Assembly (NCBI GenBank): GCA_018857735.1
Contig: JABMCL010002405.1
Coordinates: 118,501 to 182,500, forward strand
Length of the DNA: 64,000 bases
Direction of reading: 5' to 3'
DNA from: Alviniconcha marisindica
Taxonomy: Eukaryota; Mollusca; Gastropoda; Provannidae
The notes under the pieces were generated by a model that was not told the origin of the DNA, did no database searches, and was given only the letters and a program-made list of their open reading frames with translations. Both the position numbers and the translations under genes were made by a program. Positions 13,019-28,273 of the stretch are shown piece after piece (position 1 is the first letter of the stretch; each line of letters begins with the position of its first letter).

Positions 13019-15899
13019 CCGCCTGTCCCCCCCCCTCTCCCCCTTGTGTGTGTGTGTGTTTGTGTGTTGTGGTGTGCCCCCTGTCACTGCCAACTGGTGT
13101 TGTAAACAGCCGGCCAGCGGCCAACACCACTGGGCCACCTCTTTGATGAATGGATGCTTCGGCTAGCCACGGTTGGCCCATCGCCAAGGCTCTCAATTCC
13201 CGTTGGAGGATGCGCTGCCCACCAAGCTCACTACCCCCGCTGTCTAACCCCCCTTCCCCCCGCCCCCCTCACCCCACCCGCCGTTCTTCGACCACCAGCT
13301 AGCCAGCCACCCCCCCCCCCTTCCCCATTAACCAGTCCCAGGCTGTTTCTCTCCTCGCTTCCCTTTAAGGGTTCAAACTCAGTCTTTCTTCTTCCGCCTC
13401 CCCCCCCACCCCCCCCACACCACTTCTACGCTCTCTCGCGTAACTGGGGGGGGGGGTGGGGGGGGGGGTAGAGTCTCACCTTTGTCCATCACCCATCCCG
13501 AGTTTTGCTTCACCAGACTATTTCTAAGTTCAAGTTCAGTGTTGTTTCACGTCCACAAGGACTATTACTGTTAGTATTACCAAGGACGGGGAGTCCAGGT
13601 GGTGAAGTGTTGCTTAATGTCCTCAGATGTCAGTTGACATATTAGGGACAAGTTGTGACCAGTGCCGAAGCACGGTTCAATAATTCTTTATGTCCACGGA
13701 AACCAGAAGGCTCGTTACGACGGACAGCTCAGGACGGCCACCTCGACTCTCACACAGCTCCTGAACTATGAGGGAGTCCAGGACGGCCACATGGACTTTA
13801 ATACAGCTGTGATTTTCTGAGGCGCAAGACAGTGTCCACAGACCACAACATTTTTGAAGAGAAAGGAGAGCCGAAGCGGATTCGAACCGAGGTCCCTCTG
13901 CTTACCAGCCTAACGCTTTACCGGTAGGCCAAACCGGCTCGCGCATGGTATTTATATATGTATATAATATACCAGGTGATAATTTGTGGTGAGCCGGTTT
14001 GGCCTAGCCGTAAGGCATTAGGTTGATAAGCAGAAGGACCTCGGTTCGATACTGCTTCGGCTCTCCTTTCTCTTCAAAAAGGTTGTGGTTTGTGGACACT
14101 GTCCTGTGACTTTGTCCATCACTTTTCCCACTGAAACATTAAAATGGTCTCATCGCTGCCCCTCTTAATGCAGGAATCGTTCTGGTGGTGGACAGTGTAG
14201 CGTTAGGTATAAATCCCCTCTCCCCCCCCCCCCCCACCCCCCCCCCCCCCCCCTTCTCCCCGTCCCTAATAAGCCTTACGGTTTCTGTGGACGTTAAGCA
14301 CCATGTTTACTGTAACGTCACTTGTGGCGTACCCCTCGGTAGCCACCGTCTCCACCCCGCTTGACATTTCGTCAGCCGAGCAAGAGGGTCGACCTCGCAC
14401 CGTGCAGTTTGCCGGCCATTTCCCCATCTCCTGGTGCTTGCTATGCTACTGCCAATCAGAGCCTCACCCCCCCTCCTCACCCCCCCCCCCACACACACAC
14501 ACCTCCCTTCCCTCTCCCGCACCAGCCCACCCTTTGAATTACTCCCGTCTCTCTTTTCTCTGTCCCTCCGCCCCCCCCCCCCTCCTCCTCCCCCACCCAC
14601 TCCTGCCTTCCTTTTCCCTCCAGCACACATCAGTTTCGGCCAACGAGGACTTGCAGCGAGTGCAGAAGTTGCACGCGACCACCCCTCCCTCTCTCCCGCC
14701 TTCCCCCCCCCCCCCTCCCCTCCTAGCATCTCCGTCGGCACTGTCGATGAGGTCCGCGCTCACCCCTCCCACTCCTCGACATGACCCCCTCCCCTCCCCC
14801 AAACACGCCCCCCCCCCTTCCCTCCCCTTCCCCCTCTTGGCTCCCAAATCGATAAAGCGGTCTCCAAGAGGGCTGCCATTGATTGATGAAGGAGGGAGGG
14901 CGAATGGGTTTAGCAGCGCGGCCTGTGCTGACTCGTCACTTTTGGGTGCCGCTCGGGGGGGGGGGGGGGGTTAAAGACCGGGGGGTTTGTGGGGGTGTGA
15001 TGTCTTTGGAAGCGGTGATGTGCGTGTGTTACTGTTTTTTGAGCTGCTTATGCTGACTGTAATTGCTCTTTCCCCCCCCCTCCCCCCCCCCTCCCCTCCC
15101 CTCCCCCTTCCCCCTCCCCCATTCCTTCCATAAAAGCACGTGGCTCACACACAGTCGGTGGAGCCAGAAAGCTGATTCAACAATATTATGAACGTCTTAT
15201 TATAATAATAGTGGACCTGAGGCTCTTTGTGCTGTGTGAGAGAGAGTCTCACATGATATTTCAGCAAGATCTAGCCGGGCATTTGTCAAACGCAACTCTC
15301 TCTCTGTCCGTGTAAGCCTGTCTGTTGAAGTTGAAAACTGCTTTTTTTTCCTTCTCTCCTTTCCTTTCACTAGCTTCAGAAAGTTGGAAGACACTGTGAT
15401 CGCTTCAGACTCGGTCTTTCCATTTTCATCAGCAGTAGGCGGTGTGCTATAAGGGGCTGCCTCCCACACATAGGCAAGCCAGGTCAGAAAAAAGTGTTTA
15501 GCTTTTTTTCTTTTTTTCTTTTCTTTTTAATAAGGCCTGTTAGTGTACACACAATATAACAAACTGTGCAGACTGCTCCTTCTAAAGTTGAAGTCTTCGC
15601 ATTTCGCTCTCCCAGTTCTGTTGCGAAAATGGCCAGTAGCGGTCTCTGCAGCGTAGGAGACCAGCTCCAGAGACTAGACACCACACACACACACACACAG
15701 ACACAGACACAGACACAACGACACACCACACACACACACACACAACACCCCAGCAACAACAACACATTGCCGCCCCATGCACGCAAACCACACAACAAAC
15801 CGACTCACACACAACACCGCGGGGCCCCACAACACACACACACACACAACACACACACACACACACACACACCATGCACGCACTTACACGCGCGCGCGC

Positions 15900-15933
<34 letters not shown>

Positions 15934-16262
15934 CTCTCTCTGTCTCTCTCGCTGTCTCTGTACTATAAAACTTGCGTGTGCTTGGACATCGGGCGAAGAC
16001 TGTAGCTGCAGGCAATCCCTGAATTAGGCCACCGAAGATGGATCGCTATGCCCGCGCAGAAAGTTGCTGGACATGCTGTTGGACATTGCCTCAAGGCTAT
16101 AGCTCTCCTCCCCACACCTGGTTGTGGACACGTCGCATGGCCTACAGGCTCGTTTAGTACAGCTAGTACAGCTAGTTGCACACACCGTTGTAAGTACGTA
16201 TAGCTGATCGTAGTACTTACCCGAGGTTGAACAGTTGCCCTTCACACTTGATAGTTTCTCCC

Positions 16263-16332
<70 letters not shown>

Positions 16333-16451
16333 GCGTTTGCCTCAGTAGTTGCACACACCGTTTTATATTATATACATATTTGATCGTAGTACGTATTTTG
16401 AGGCTGAACAGTTGATAAAGTTTCCCCCCTGTGTGTGTGTGTGTGTGTGTG

Positions 16452-16493
<42 letters not shown>

Positions 16494-16600
16494 GTTTTGC
16501 CTCAGTAGTTGCACAAACCGTTATATATTCATGAACATAGCTGATCGCAGTACTTATTCTGAGGTTGAACAGTTGCCATTCACACTTGATAGTTTCCGTC

Positions 16601-16643
<43 letters not shown>

Positions 16644-16736
16644 CTCAGTAGTTGCACACACCGTTATATATGAACATAGCTGATCGCAGTACTTATTTTG
16701 AGGCTGAACAGTTGCCATTCACACTTGATAGTTTCC

Positions 16737-16798
<62 letters not shown>

Positions 16799-17634
16799 CA
16801 GTAATTGCACACAGCGTTATATATATATATATATGAACATAGCTGATCGCAGTACTTATTCTGAGATTGAACAGTTGCCATTCACACCTGATACTTTCCG
16901 TCGGTGTGTGTGTTTGCGTTTGCCTCGGTAGGGGTATCGCCATACAGAGGGGTATCGCCATACAGACGAAAATAACGGCAGCTTGCGCGTTTATTTCGTC
17001 GTCCAGATTCCGTAAATAGTAAGTAAGTAAACATGGTGTTTAATGTCCGCAGAAACCATAAGGCTTATTAGGGACGGGGAGATTATTACCTATCGCTGCT
17101 CTGTCACCACCAGAATGACTTCTGCATTAAGGTGGGCAGCGATGAGAGCCATTTTAATGTTTCGTAATCGTGAGGGACAAAGTCACAAGACAGTGTCCAC
17201 AGACCACAACTTTTGAAGAGAAAGGAGAGCCGAAGCAGATTCGAACCGAGGTCCCTCTGCTTACCAGCGTAACGCCTTACCGCTGGGCCAAACCGGCTCA
17301 CGCCAGATTCGCCCTTCACTGACTGGACTTGTAGTGCCGGGGAGGAGCGCGGAGCCACAGCTGAGATCACACGGAGTTTGCAAATCGATCTTGTGTCGAG
17401 TGACGCGGCAGCCACCAGTGAGCCGTAACTTGCTGAATCGGCGTTCAGTCATTTTGCGTACGGTGACACGGCGATGCGGCCAAAATGTGTACGGCACCCG
17501 AAAATGCAATATTTACGCAAAAAATTTGCAATGAGCGCGACCCCGGACACACCGTTATATATAGATACATAACTGATCGTAGTACTTATTCTGAGGTTGA
17601 ACAGTTGCCATTCACACACACTTGATAGTTTCCC

Positions 17635-17693
<59 letters not shown>

Positions 17694-17818
17694 CTCAGTA
17701 GTTGCACACATCGTTATATATATGAACATAGCTGATCGCAGTACTTATTCTGAGGTTGAACAGTTGCCATTCACACACACTTGATAGTTTCCCCCTGTGT
17801 GTGCGTGCGTGTGCGCGC

Positions 17819-17849
<31 letters not shown>

Positions 17850-18042
17850 TGTGTGTGTGTGTGCGTGTTTGCCTCAGTAGTTGCACACAGCGTTATATAT
17901 ATATATGAACATAGCTGATCGCAGTACTTATCCTGACCTTGAACAGTTGCCATCCACACTTGATAGTTTCCGTCGGTGTGTTTGCCTGGAGCCGATCGTT
18001 GCATCAGCCGTTTAGGGTTAAACTGAAAAGTTGCATGTAGCC

Positions 18043-18106
<64 letters not shown>

Positions 18107-18414
18107 TTTCCATTCTTGTGCTCAGCAGGGCGTGACAGATAAGGCATCTTTGCCACACGTCCATAGATACATGTATCTGTGCCTGCTGCATAATTTCGTG
18201 ATAGTGTTACGCGGTAGAAAATGGCTGGAAGCTGGCGCGGAGGTATGCGGATGTTAGAGAGAGAGAGAGAGAGAAGGGGGGGGGGGGAGAGATAAGAGAG
18301 AGGGGGAGAGAGAGAAGGAGGGGGGGAGAGAGAGAGGAGAGAGAGGAGGAGAAGAGAGAGGGGAGACGAAAGAGAGGAGAGAGAGAGGAGAGAGGAGAGA
18401 GAGAGGGGGGGGGG

Positions 18415-18458
<44 letters not shown>

Positions 18459-18872
18459 AGAGGAATAGGACTGTGATCCAACACACCGCCTCCAGTCCCC
18501 GGCTCAGGTGTCCGGTCTGATGATAGCCCATCTGCGGTGAGATGGCTTGTCAGCTGATGCAGTCTATACTGGTATTAAAAGTCGTTTCAGGCGACGTGAT
18601 TGCTCAGATGAGTCAGAAGAGAAGCAAACAGAAACGTACTAAAAAAGACAGAAAGGGAAAGGTGCTTTTGCACCCGAACAAACAAAATAATTTAAGTCAC
18701 GTTTTTGGCTTGCACGCACGCACACTCCCACACGCGCCTCGTTTTTATGCAAGTTCATTACCCTACCTGCAACGAGATCAGTGCTATTCACACCATTTTC
18801 CGGGTGTTAAATGATTCTCTCTGTATATACCTCTGTGTGTGTGTCTGTGAGCTCTCTCTCTGTCTCTGTCTG

Positions 18873-18933
<61 letters not shown>

Positions 18934-19145
18934 AGCTCTCTCGCCCTTTCCCTCTCTGTGTGAACTCTCTCTCAGAGCTCTCTCTCTCTCTCTGTGAGCT
19001 GTGTGTGTGTGCGCCCCCCCCCCCTCTCTGTGAGCTATGGTGCGCCCCCCCCCCCCCCTGTGAGCTGTGGTGTGTGCGCGCCCCCCACCCCCTGTGAGCT
19101 GTGTGTGTGTGCGCCCCCCCTCTTGAGCTGTGTGTGTGCGCCCCC

Positions 19146-19176
<31 letters not shown>

Positions 19177-20089
19177 CCCTCTCTCTGTGAGCTCTCTCTC
19201 TCTCCCTTTCGCTAACTAGCGCAGCGTGTCAGTCTCTTTATGACCAGGGCCTGCGCTTTGACGGTCGCGGCGGCCCCTTTGTGGCCTGCCAACAAACAGC
19301 CACGTGTGATGACTAGCACGACTGACGAGACCTCTGTCTGAGTAGGTAGAAGAGCCCTCGGGCTACTCCCCTCGCCCCGCCCCCCCCCCCCAACACACAC
19401 CTCCTATCCTAACCCCGTCCAATAGTCCAGCTGGACTGAAGAGATTGAGAGCAGTCGTAACACTTCATTGCAACCCCCTCCACACACACACACACACAAC
19501 GCCTAATACTTACTTGCCACCCTCCCCCTCAGCTCAAACGTCTTTCTAATACTCATACCCCCCCCCCCCCCCACACACACACACACACACGCACACACCC
19601 GACACCTCTGGCCAAGTTCCCCCTCCTGACCAAGAGCCGCTTGGGGAACGCGTACAATACAATGCCTTGGCCCCAGACCTATTCAGCCAGCGCCACCAGC
19701 CCTCGACTACCCTCCAAGGATTAAGGGCAAAGAATGAAGAGCAGCTAGCGGCACCCGGGGGCCCGGCGAGAGAGGCGGGTATTGGTCGGAATGTGACCTA
19801 GTCAAGGGCAGACAATGGCGCAAGGGGGGGCTGCGGTTACTTCCCTTTGGTGGTTGGTAGGAGCAGCGAAGCACACACACACACACACACACGCACGCAC
19901 GCACGCTACTTACTACTACTGGCACGACTGAAGAATTGAACGCTATTGTCGCCGGGTTGTGTGTTAGCTCGTTATTTTTCAAAGAGGGTGTCTTGCTGAG
20001 TCACGCGAGGGAAAACGGTAGACGCGGCTGATCAGTTTTTGGTTTAAACCGAATGTATTATATATATATATATTATGTTATATATTATG

Positions 20090-20152
<63 letters not shown>

Positions 20153-20645
20153 AAAAATCAAAGAAAAACGAGTTGGCATAAAAACTCCCAAATTTTCGGC
20201 TCACGCCTGCCTCGGGGGTTTATTCTTAACCTAAGTATTGGGCCGTATAGGGTCGGTTGGGCCGTGCAGCGTCCGTTGCGTGTTGCTTTACGTCCCCAGA
20301 GACCGTAGGCTTATTAGGGACGGGCGCCCAGGGCGGCCACCTCGACTTCCACACAGCTCGGTGATGAAGTGTTGCTTTACGTCCACAGAAACCGTAGGCT
20401 TATTAGGGACGGGCGCCCAGGACGGCCACCTCGACTTTCACACAGCTCCTGAGCTCTGGTCGAGCAGCAAGCAAAAATACTTCTATAAGTACGGCCCGAA
20501 TCTGACCTAAATGACGTCACAAACATCAATTTGATCGACAACAAGGCGAACATAAAAGGATCTTGTAATGAAGATGATGCTAATATTTTAGCGCGTGCGT
20601 GCGCGTGTGTGCATGTGCCCGCGCCTGTTTGTGCCGGTGCGTGCG

Positions 20646-20685
<40 letters not shown>

Positions 20686-21047
20686 GCAGCACTGTAAGCG
20701 GGAAGATGTGTGGGGCGTAATTTGCTCCGTTTATTGCAGGAATTCCCACAGGATGAGTTCAGCTTGAATCTATCCATCTGTCGTTCAAGTTTAGTGTTGC
20801 TTTACGTCCACGGAGACCATAATTATGGACCGTTAGGGACGGCGGCCACCGCGACTTTCACACAGCTCTGAACTCCTGCCTGTGTCTAATGTATCGGTTT
20901 AAGCGTAATTTTATTAATGAAGGCATACCAACAGACAGTAGCCGAAACGTTTTTGGAGCGGCAAACAAGTAAACCGATGTAAGACGCTCCTAATGACAAG
21001 TAAACGGCTATAAGACGCTCAAAATGACGCACGCACACACGCACACG

Positions 21048-21102
<55 letters not shown>

Positions 21103-24100
21103 GCGCGCGCACACACACTGGTTTCCGTGGACGTAAAGCAATATTGAACCATGCTCACGCACTGGTCTCAGCTGGTCCCTAATATGTCAGCCGACATCCG
21201 AGGACATTAAGCATCATATCACCTGAAGGAATGTGGACGTAAAGCAGCATTGGACACGGGATAGCGAATGAGAGCACCAGGCCCACCTCCCTGTTCACAC
21301 AGCCTCAGCCTGGTGGTGGTGGTGGGGGGGGGGGCGGCGGGCTTCGAGCTTGGGTTCCGCTGCCATTATCAGGGGAGCCCCGGGGATGGCAGAGGGTGAC
21401 CCAGCATTCCAACCCAGAGGGAGGAGCTGGTCCCACCCCAGACGTCGCGATTGCCGTTAAAGAGGCGCGACGATCACGCAACCGCCGAGTTGCTAACTTT
21501 TCACTTCACCCGAACAAACCCTTTTGCCGCCGGCAGCAGCAGGGCGCGCGCGGCAAGCCAATCGCCGCCGCCGGACTAAAACCCTAAACGAGAGAAGAAA
21601 AGACTAAAGAGTAAGTAGCGGTAGACAGGCTAGCCGTAGTTTAGTTTAAAGAGTAAGTAGACAGGCTAGCCGTATTACGCGCACTCGTCCACCCTAAACC
21701 AAGCCATTGTCGTTCTCGGACGCAGTGTCCTTGGGGAGTCTGCGCGTAACCTTCGCTAATGCCGTTTTTAAGACGGGGCCGCGGACTCTAGCCAGTCCAC
21801 GCTTTGGAACAGCACTTGAGCAACGGGGGGTCGACTGGACTGGGAAGGCCGTTGGGAGTGGAAGGGGGGGGGGGGGGGGGGGGGGGTCCTCTGTGGTGAT
21901 TTTTCGGCCCCGAGAGATCTGGTCGCCACTGACCAACAGCAGCTGGTGTTAGTGATCCGCAGAGTTGAGCCTGATGCGCATAGTAATATATTACACATGT
22001 GGACATTGTCCGGCACAACCCCAGTGAGCCGGTTTGGCCTGGCGGTAAGGCGTTAGGCTGGTAGGCAGAGGGACCATGGTTCGAATCCGCTTCGGCTCTC
22101 CTTTCTCTTCAAAAATTGTGGTCTGTGGACACTGTCTTGTGGCTTTGTCCCTCACAATTAACGAAACATTAAAATGGCTCTCATCGCTGCCCTTCTTAAT
22201 GCAGGAGTCATTCTGGCGGTGACAGTGTAGCGATAGGTATATAATCTCCCTCTCCCCTCACCTCCATAACCCCTTTCCCCCTTCTCCCCGTCCCTAATAA
22301 GCCGTACTGTTTCTGTGGACGTTAAGCACCATGTTTACTTACTGCACAACCCACTAAAGAACGGACGTGTCGAGTTGGTGCTCCCAGAATATTGTATGCA
22401 CTGCCACAGCCAAAGCACGTTGAATCATGGTCTTCACTGTCCCGTCTCTGACTTCTGTGTCAGGCACCGGCAAACATGGGTCGAGTTTGTTTTATTGAAT
22501 TATGCAACAGGTGATGCGGGAGGTTTGTTTGTTTGTTTTATTTGTGTAACAGATGTGGGAGTTTGTTTTGTTTATGCCATGTAAGAGATGATGTGGGAGT
22601 TTGTTTGATTAATATGTGACAGATGAGGTGGGAGTTCGTTTTATTTATGTAACAGATGGTGTGGCGACACCCCCACCTGTACCCCCTCCCCACGTTGTTT
22701 GTATCATGAATATAGTAGCAACATGGGAAAGTAGTGGTGGTGGTGGTGGTGGTGGTGGTGGTTGTGGAAATGTGTGTGGGCTGGGGCTGTGTGAAACTGA
22801 AAGTCGAGGTATCCGTCCTGGGCCCCCGTCCTTAATAAGCCTACTGTTTCTGTGGACGTAAAGCAACACTTCAACAACATCAGTAAGTATCTGGTTGATG
22901 TTCGAGGTGACGGCTCAGAATTACTCTGATACGTGACGTGACAGCTCAACGTTACTGTGGTTGATGCGTGACATCACAGCTCAACGTTACTCTTTTGGAT
23001 ACGTGACGTGACAGCTCAACGTTACTTACTGTGGTTGATGCGTGACGTGACGGCTCAGCGTCACTGTGGTTGATGCGTGACGTGACAGCTCATCCTTACT
23101 GTGGTTGATGCGTGACGTGACAGCTCAGCGTTACTGGTTGATGCGTAACGTGACAGTTCAGCGTTACTCTGGTTGACGCGTGACGTGACAGCTCAACGTT
23201 ACTCTGTTTGATGCGTGACGTGACGAGACTCGGATCAATCCCAGAACCACCGGACTAGATTTGTTTTTAACCGCTTTCCCGGGGACCCACCCGCCATAGT
23301 TCAGGAGCTGTGTGAGAGTCGAGGTGGCCGTCCAGGGCTATCCGTCCTAACGAGCATCATGGTTTCCGTGGACCTAAAGCAGTATTGAACCATGCTCACG
23401 CATTGGTCTCAGCTTGTCCCTAATATGTCAACCGACATCCGAGGACATTAAGCATCATCATCTGAAGAAGAAGACTCACCCGTCTTGTCGTTCACTCACG
23501 GCGCGTGATGTCCGTAATCGTGACTATGCACTCAAACTCGAACTCGAAAACTTTATTTTCCAAGGATTGTACCGTGGCAGCAGCGGTCGAACGCAACACA
23601 CACACACACACATCGACCACACGAATTAAACCAGACAGGGCCGACAGCCAGGAACCGTGATCTGTCCCATAAAACGGTCTCCCCGAAGAGGAGTCTGCAA
23701 CAGAGTTCAGCAGCTGTGTGAAAGTCGAGGTGGTCATCCTGGACTCCGCGTCCTATATGACTTACGGTTTCTGTGGACGTAAAGCAACACTGATTGAACC
23801 ATGCACACGCATTGGCCACAGTTTGTCCCTAATATGTCGACCCGACATCCGAGGACATCAAGCTCCACATCATCATCAGGTTTCTGCTCAGGAGCTGTGC
23901 GAAAGTCGAAGAGGCCGGCCTGGTGTAAGTACACCACTTCGGTGGATATTCAGAAACGCGCTATGAAAAGCTCGTCACACGCGAGTGCAGAGAGTGTGCT
24001 GGAGAGCAGAGAATAGCGCTAATAAGCAATCATTAATCGTCCAATCAATTTTGTATTTTTTTAAATATTTTTGTTCGCATCCTCCCCGCCGGGCCTACAT

Positions 24101-24589
24101 TGTCATTCAACCCATACACGTTCAACAGCGCCCCTGTGCACCCCCCCCTCCCCCCAAACACGCACACACACACACGCACAGCCGCAGGGGAGGGGAAGGG
24201 GTGTGTGTGTGGGGGGGGGGGGGGGGGTCATGATATGATCAAAAGTTTGCTGCTGTATAGAGTGTAGGCTGGATGTTTTCTTTCTTTTTCTTCCCGTAAC
24301 AGGTTTATTTGTTCAGCTGTTGGCGTTCTCTGGGGAAGAAGAAGGGGGGGGGGGGGGGAGAGAGGGGGTAAACGGAAATTTTATTCAAAAAGGCCATAGG
24401 GGTGTAAGCACAATAAACCTGATAAGACAATACACACACACACACACAGTAATCAATTTACTGACGTTGGAATGTTGCAGTGTTACAATGAACAAGGCGG
24501 AAGCGAAAGCTTGTGTAGGGGATAATTTAATAACGTTCTTGAATAATTATCAGTTCATGGTGTACATGTATGTAAGTTCTTCGTGATCG

Positions 24590-24651
<62 letters not shown>

Positions 24652-24835
24652 GTCAAGAGAGAGATCGTCTGTGTGATTATCATTTTATCTATAGGTAACA
24701 CTCAAATAAGCATATTGCTTTTGTGTTTCCTGTACTTATTTGTTGAGCTTATGATTACGATGAATGAATAAAATTTTGTTTAAACCAAGAGAGAGATCGT
24801 CAAGAGAGAGAGAGAGAGAGAGAGTGAAGAGAGAG

Positions 24836-24888
<53 letters not shown>

Positions 24889-25756
24889 GTGTCCCCGCAG
24901 GCCACGAATAGCCTTTCTCTCTCAAGCTCCTTATCACGACGTTGAAAAGCTGATTAACCCAGTAGTCTACTGCCAAGAAAGCCCGGCTGGGGGATTGTTC
25001 GCCGAAAACCCGCCGCCGGCCACGAGGCCAGTCAGTTTGTGCACGTCAAAGAGTCAACAAGCACTTAATTCCCCCCCCACCTCCCCACCACCACTTGAAT
25101 GTGGAACGGCTGATCGGTTTAAACCCCGCTACCACGTGCAGCGCTAGTGGCGTGTCACTGTGTCCTGTGCTTACGTTTTTGGTCGGGGTGTACTTAAACG
25201 AGTGAAGTAGGTCATTTGAGGCGTGAGCCGGTTCGGCCTAGCGGTAAGGCGTTAGGCTGGTAAGCAGAAGGACCTCGGTTCGATACCGCTTCGGCTCTCC
25301 TTTCTCTTCAGAAAGGTTGTGGTTTGTGGACACTGTCCTGTGACTTTGTCCGTCATTCCTACTGAAACATTAAAATGGCTCTCATCGCTGCCCTTCTTAA
25401 TGCAGGAAACATTCTGGTGGTGACAGTGTAGCGTTAGGTATATATATATAATCTCCCTCTTCCCCACCTCCATACCCCCCCCCCCCCTTCTCCCCGCCCC
25501 TAATAAGCCTTATGGTTTCTGTTGACGTTAAGCACCATGTTTACCTTCATTTGAGGCAGTGTTCAGGAGCTGTGTGAAAGTCGAGGTGGCCGTCCTGGGC
25601 TCCCCGTCCTAATAAGCCTTATGGTTTCTGTGGACGTAAAGCAACGTTGAACCATGCTTACGCTTTGGTCACAGTTTGTCCCTAATATGTCAACCCGACA
25701 TCCGAGGTCTCTGTGGACGTAAAGCAAAGCCCGACATCTGATCACATTAATCCCCA

Positions 25757-25798
<42 letters not shown>

Positions 25799-26161
25799 TC
25801 TGAGGCGCAGAGCTCCAGGAGCTGTGTGAATGAAAGTCGAGGTGGCCGTCCTGGGCTCCCCGTCCTTACGCCCTCTGTCTGTGGACGGAAGGCAACATTG
25901 AACTTGAACTCGCTTGAGGCGAAGAGCTCAGAAAATACGTGAAAGTAGAGGCGGCCATCCCCGGCTCTTCCCCGTCCCCTAATAGTCCTCACGGTCTCTG
26001 GGGACGTAAAGCAACTTTGTTCGGACGAGTCGCCTCAGACGGCCTTCAGGTCAGCTCACTAGTCTCCCGGTTACCCCAGACAGGAGAGTCACAGGCGCTG
26101 GGCCCAGTTCACCGATTGTTTTAATGCTGGGTTGAGTGAGGGCCGCGCGGGGTGTGCTGCG

Positions 26162-26199
<38 letters not shown>

Positions 26200-27098
26200 T
26201 CGAGCTTAATGCCCTCGGATGTCGGGTTGACATGAATTATTAGGGACAAACTGTGACCGGTGCGTAAGCGCGGTGCAGTGCTGCTTTACGTCCACAGAAA
26301 CCGGCATACGGCTCATTAGGACGGGGAGCCCAGGACGGCCAGCGCGACTCCCACACAGCTCCTGAACTCTGCGGTGTGGGATGACGATGATGATGCAGTG
26401 ATGCTTAATGTCCTCAGATGTCAGTCGACATATTAGGGACAAGCTGAGACCATGCCGAAGCACGGTTCAGTATAGCTTTACGTCCACGGAAACCAGAAGG
26501 CTCGTCAGGACGGACAGCCCAGGACGGCCACCTCGACTCTCACGCAGCTCCTGAACTATGTGCGGTGTGGGAGTGCAGACATTAATTTTAATACACCCAG
26601 CACCGTTGAGCGCCAGTGGCCCGGAGCGGTGTATGGCTGGCCATTCATGCTTTGGCATTGACTGACTCCCGGCTTAGCGTTTCACGCCTGGTTGCGCCCG
26701 CGAGCTAATCCGCACAGTCTCAAGAGAAATCCGGTCTGCTGGGGGTCCCGATTACCCAAAGAGGGGGAGGGTGGGCGGTGGGTGGGGGGGGGGGGGGGGG
26801 TGCGGGTGTTTAGTCTAGAGCAAGTGTAACGTGTCTGCCCCGCACACACATCAGTCCAGTGACCGACATTTCAGTTTTTTTTACAGGAACACCCGGCACA
26901 AAGGTTGGGCAGGAATCTCTTTGGGTATAGTACTAGTCCGGCCTTTTTGTTCCTTCTCTGTCTCTGTGTGTGTGTCTGTCTGTCTGTCTCTGTCTTCTGT
27001 TGAGTTGTAGAACTTGTACTTTAATACTTTCCCAGGTGCCATTTTTTTAGGGACCCAGAGCAAAACAACAAAACAAAACAACAGGAGCGTGTGCGCGC

Positions 27099-27130
<32 letters not shown>

Positions 27131-28199
27131 AGCAAGCAAGCACGCACGCACGCGCACAAACCACAACAAAACACACAACACCAACTACAAGAGCCAGCCA
27201 TATTTCAGTGGCGGAAGGGAGTGGGGAAGGGGGTGTGAGTGGGGGAGGTGGTGTGGACTGGACACGCTGTTCTGGTCAGGCTGCGTAACCCATGCACGCC
27301 TGGATGAGCACAAGAGTGGGTGACTGGATTATATACATATATATATGTATATATATTAATATATGTGTATGTCAGGCAGTGAGTGACACTCCTTCTTGAC
27401 CTTCCGCTGAGGTGTGAGTGAACAACTGCTGGTGCGGTTGACAGAATAGAACAGATCTAGGGAAATGTACTAGCCTATACGACGGAACACAAGGAAACAG
27501 TGAAACACAAGGCGCTTAGATAGTTCAGGAGCTGTGTGAGAGTCGAGGTGTCCGTCCTGGGCTGTCCGTCCTAACGAGCCTTCTGGTTTCCGTGGACGTA
27601 AACCTATATTGAACCATGCTTCGGCATTGGTCTCAGCTTGTCCCTAATATGTCAACTGACATCTGAGGACATCAAGCAACACTACCTACCTACAAGGTGC
27701 TTTCGACAGAAAATTTGTTTTCCTCAGGTGTAAGAAGATGTATAATAATAATCAAAGAAGAAGGAAGCAAAGAAGAAGACGGACAAGAAAGAGCTGACAT
27801 ATATATATATATAACAGAATGTTAAGAATGTACTGGTGGATTTAAAACGACGTCATCAAAGTGACGAAAAAGTAGGCGGAGCACCGTAGCTCTTCTGAAC
27901 TGTTTTGAAGAGTTTATCAGCCGTCCGAGTTAACCCTTTCCCTCCACAAGCCGGCGACGGGGTTCCTTCGAAACGGCTAAACGGCGCTAAACACTTCAGA
28001 ATCACTCAGTGAGAACATGTAATCATTTCGGTGTAAACAAAATTTATTTAGTATATATATAACAGTACATTAACAACAGAACAAGCGAAGTTATTTATGT
28101 AAGTTCTGCCCAAATCTTAGATAATGACATCACAAACACCAACTTTATCATCATTTAATATTATTTTTTTTGCAACAGCAGGCATTTTTTATATCAAAC

Positions 28200-28273
<74 letters not shown>

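Noticed and set aside
12443..13166. Open frames of about 150-230 codons on both strands
   Set aside because: They are fully explained by CT, GT and poly-C runs. The translations are His/Thr/Gly or Cys/Val/Leu repeats.
13991..14075. Functional tRNA gene
   Set aside because: A and B boxes are present, but the head is followed by a SINE body and lacks an acceptor stem. The same head occurs in at least five copies.
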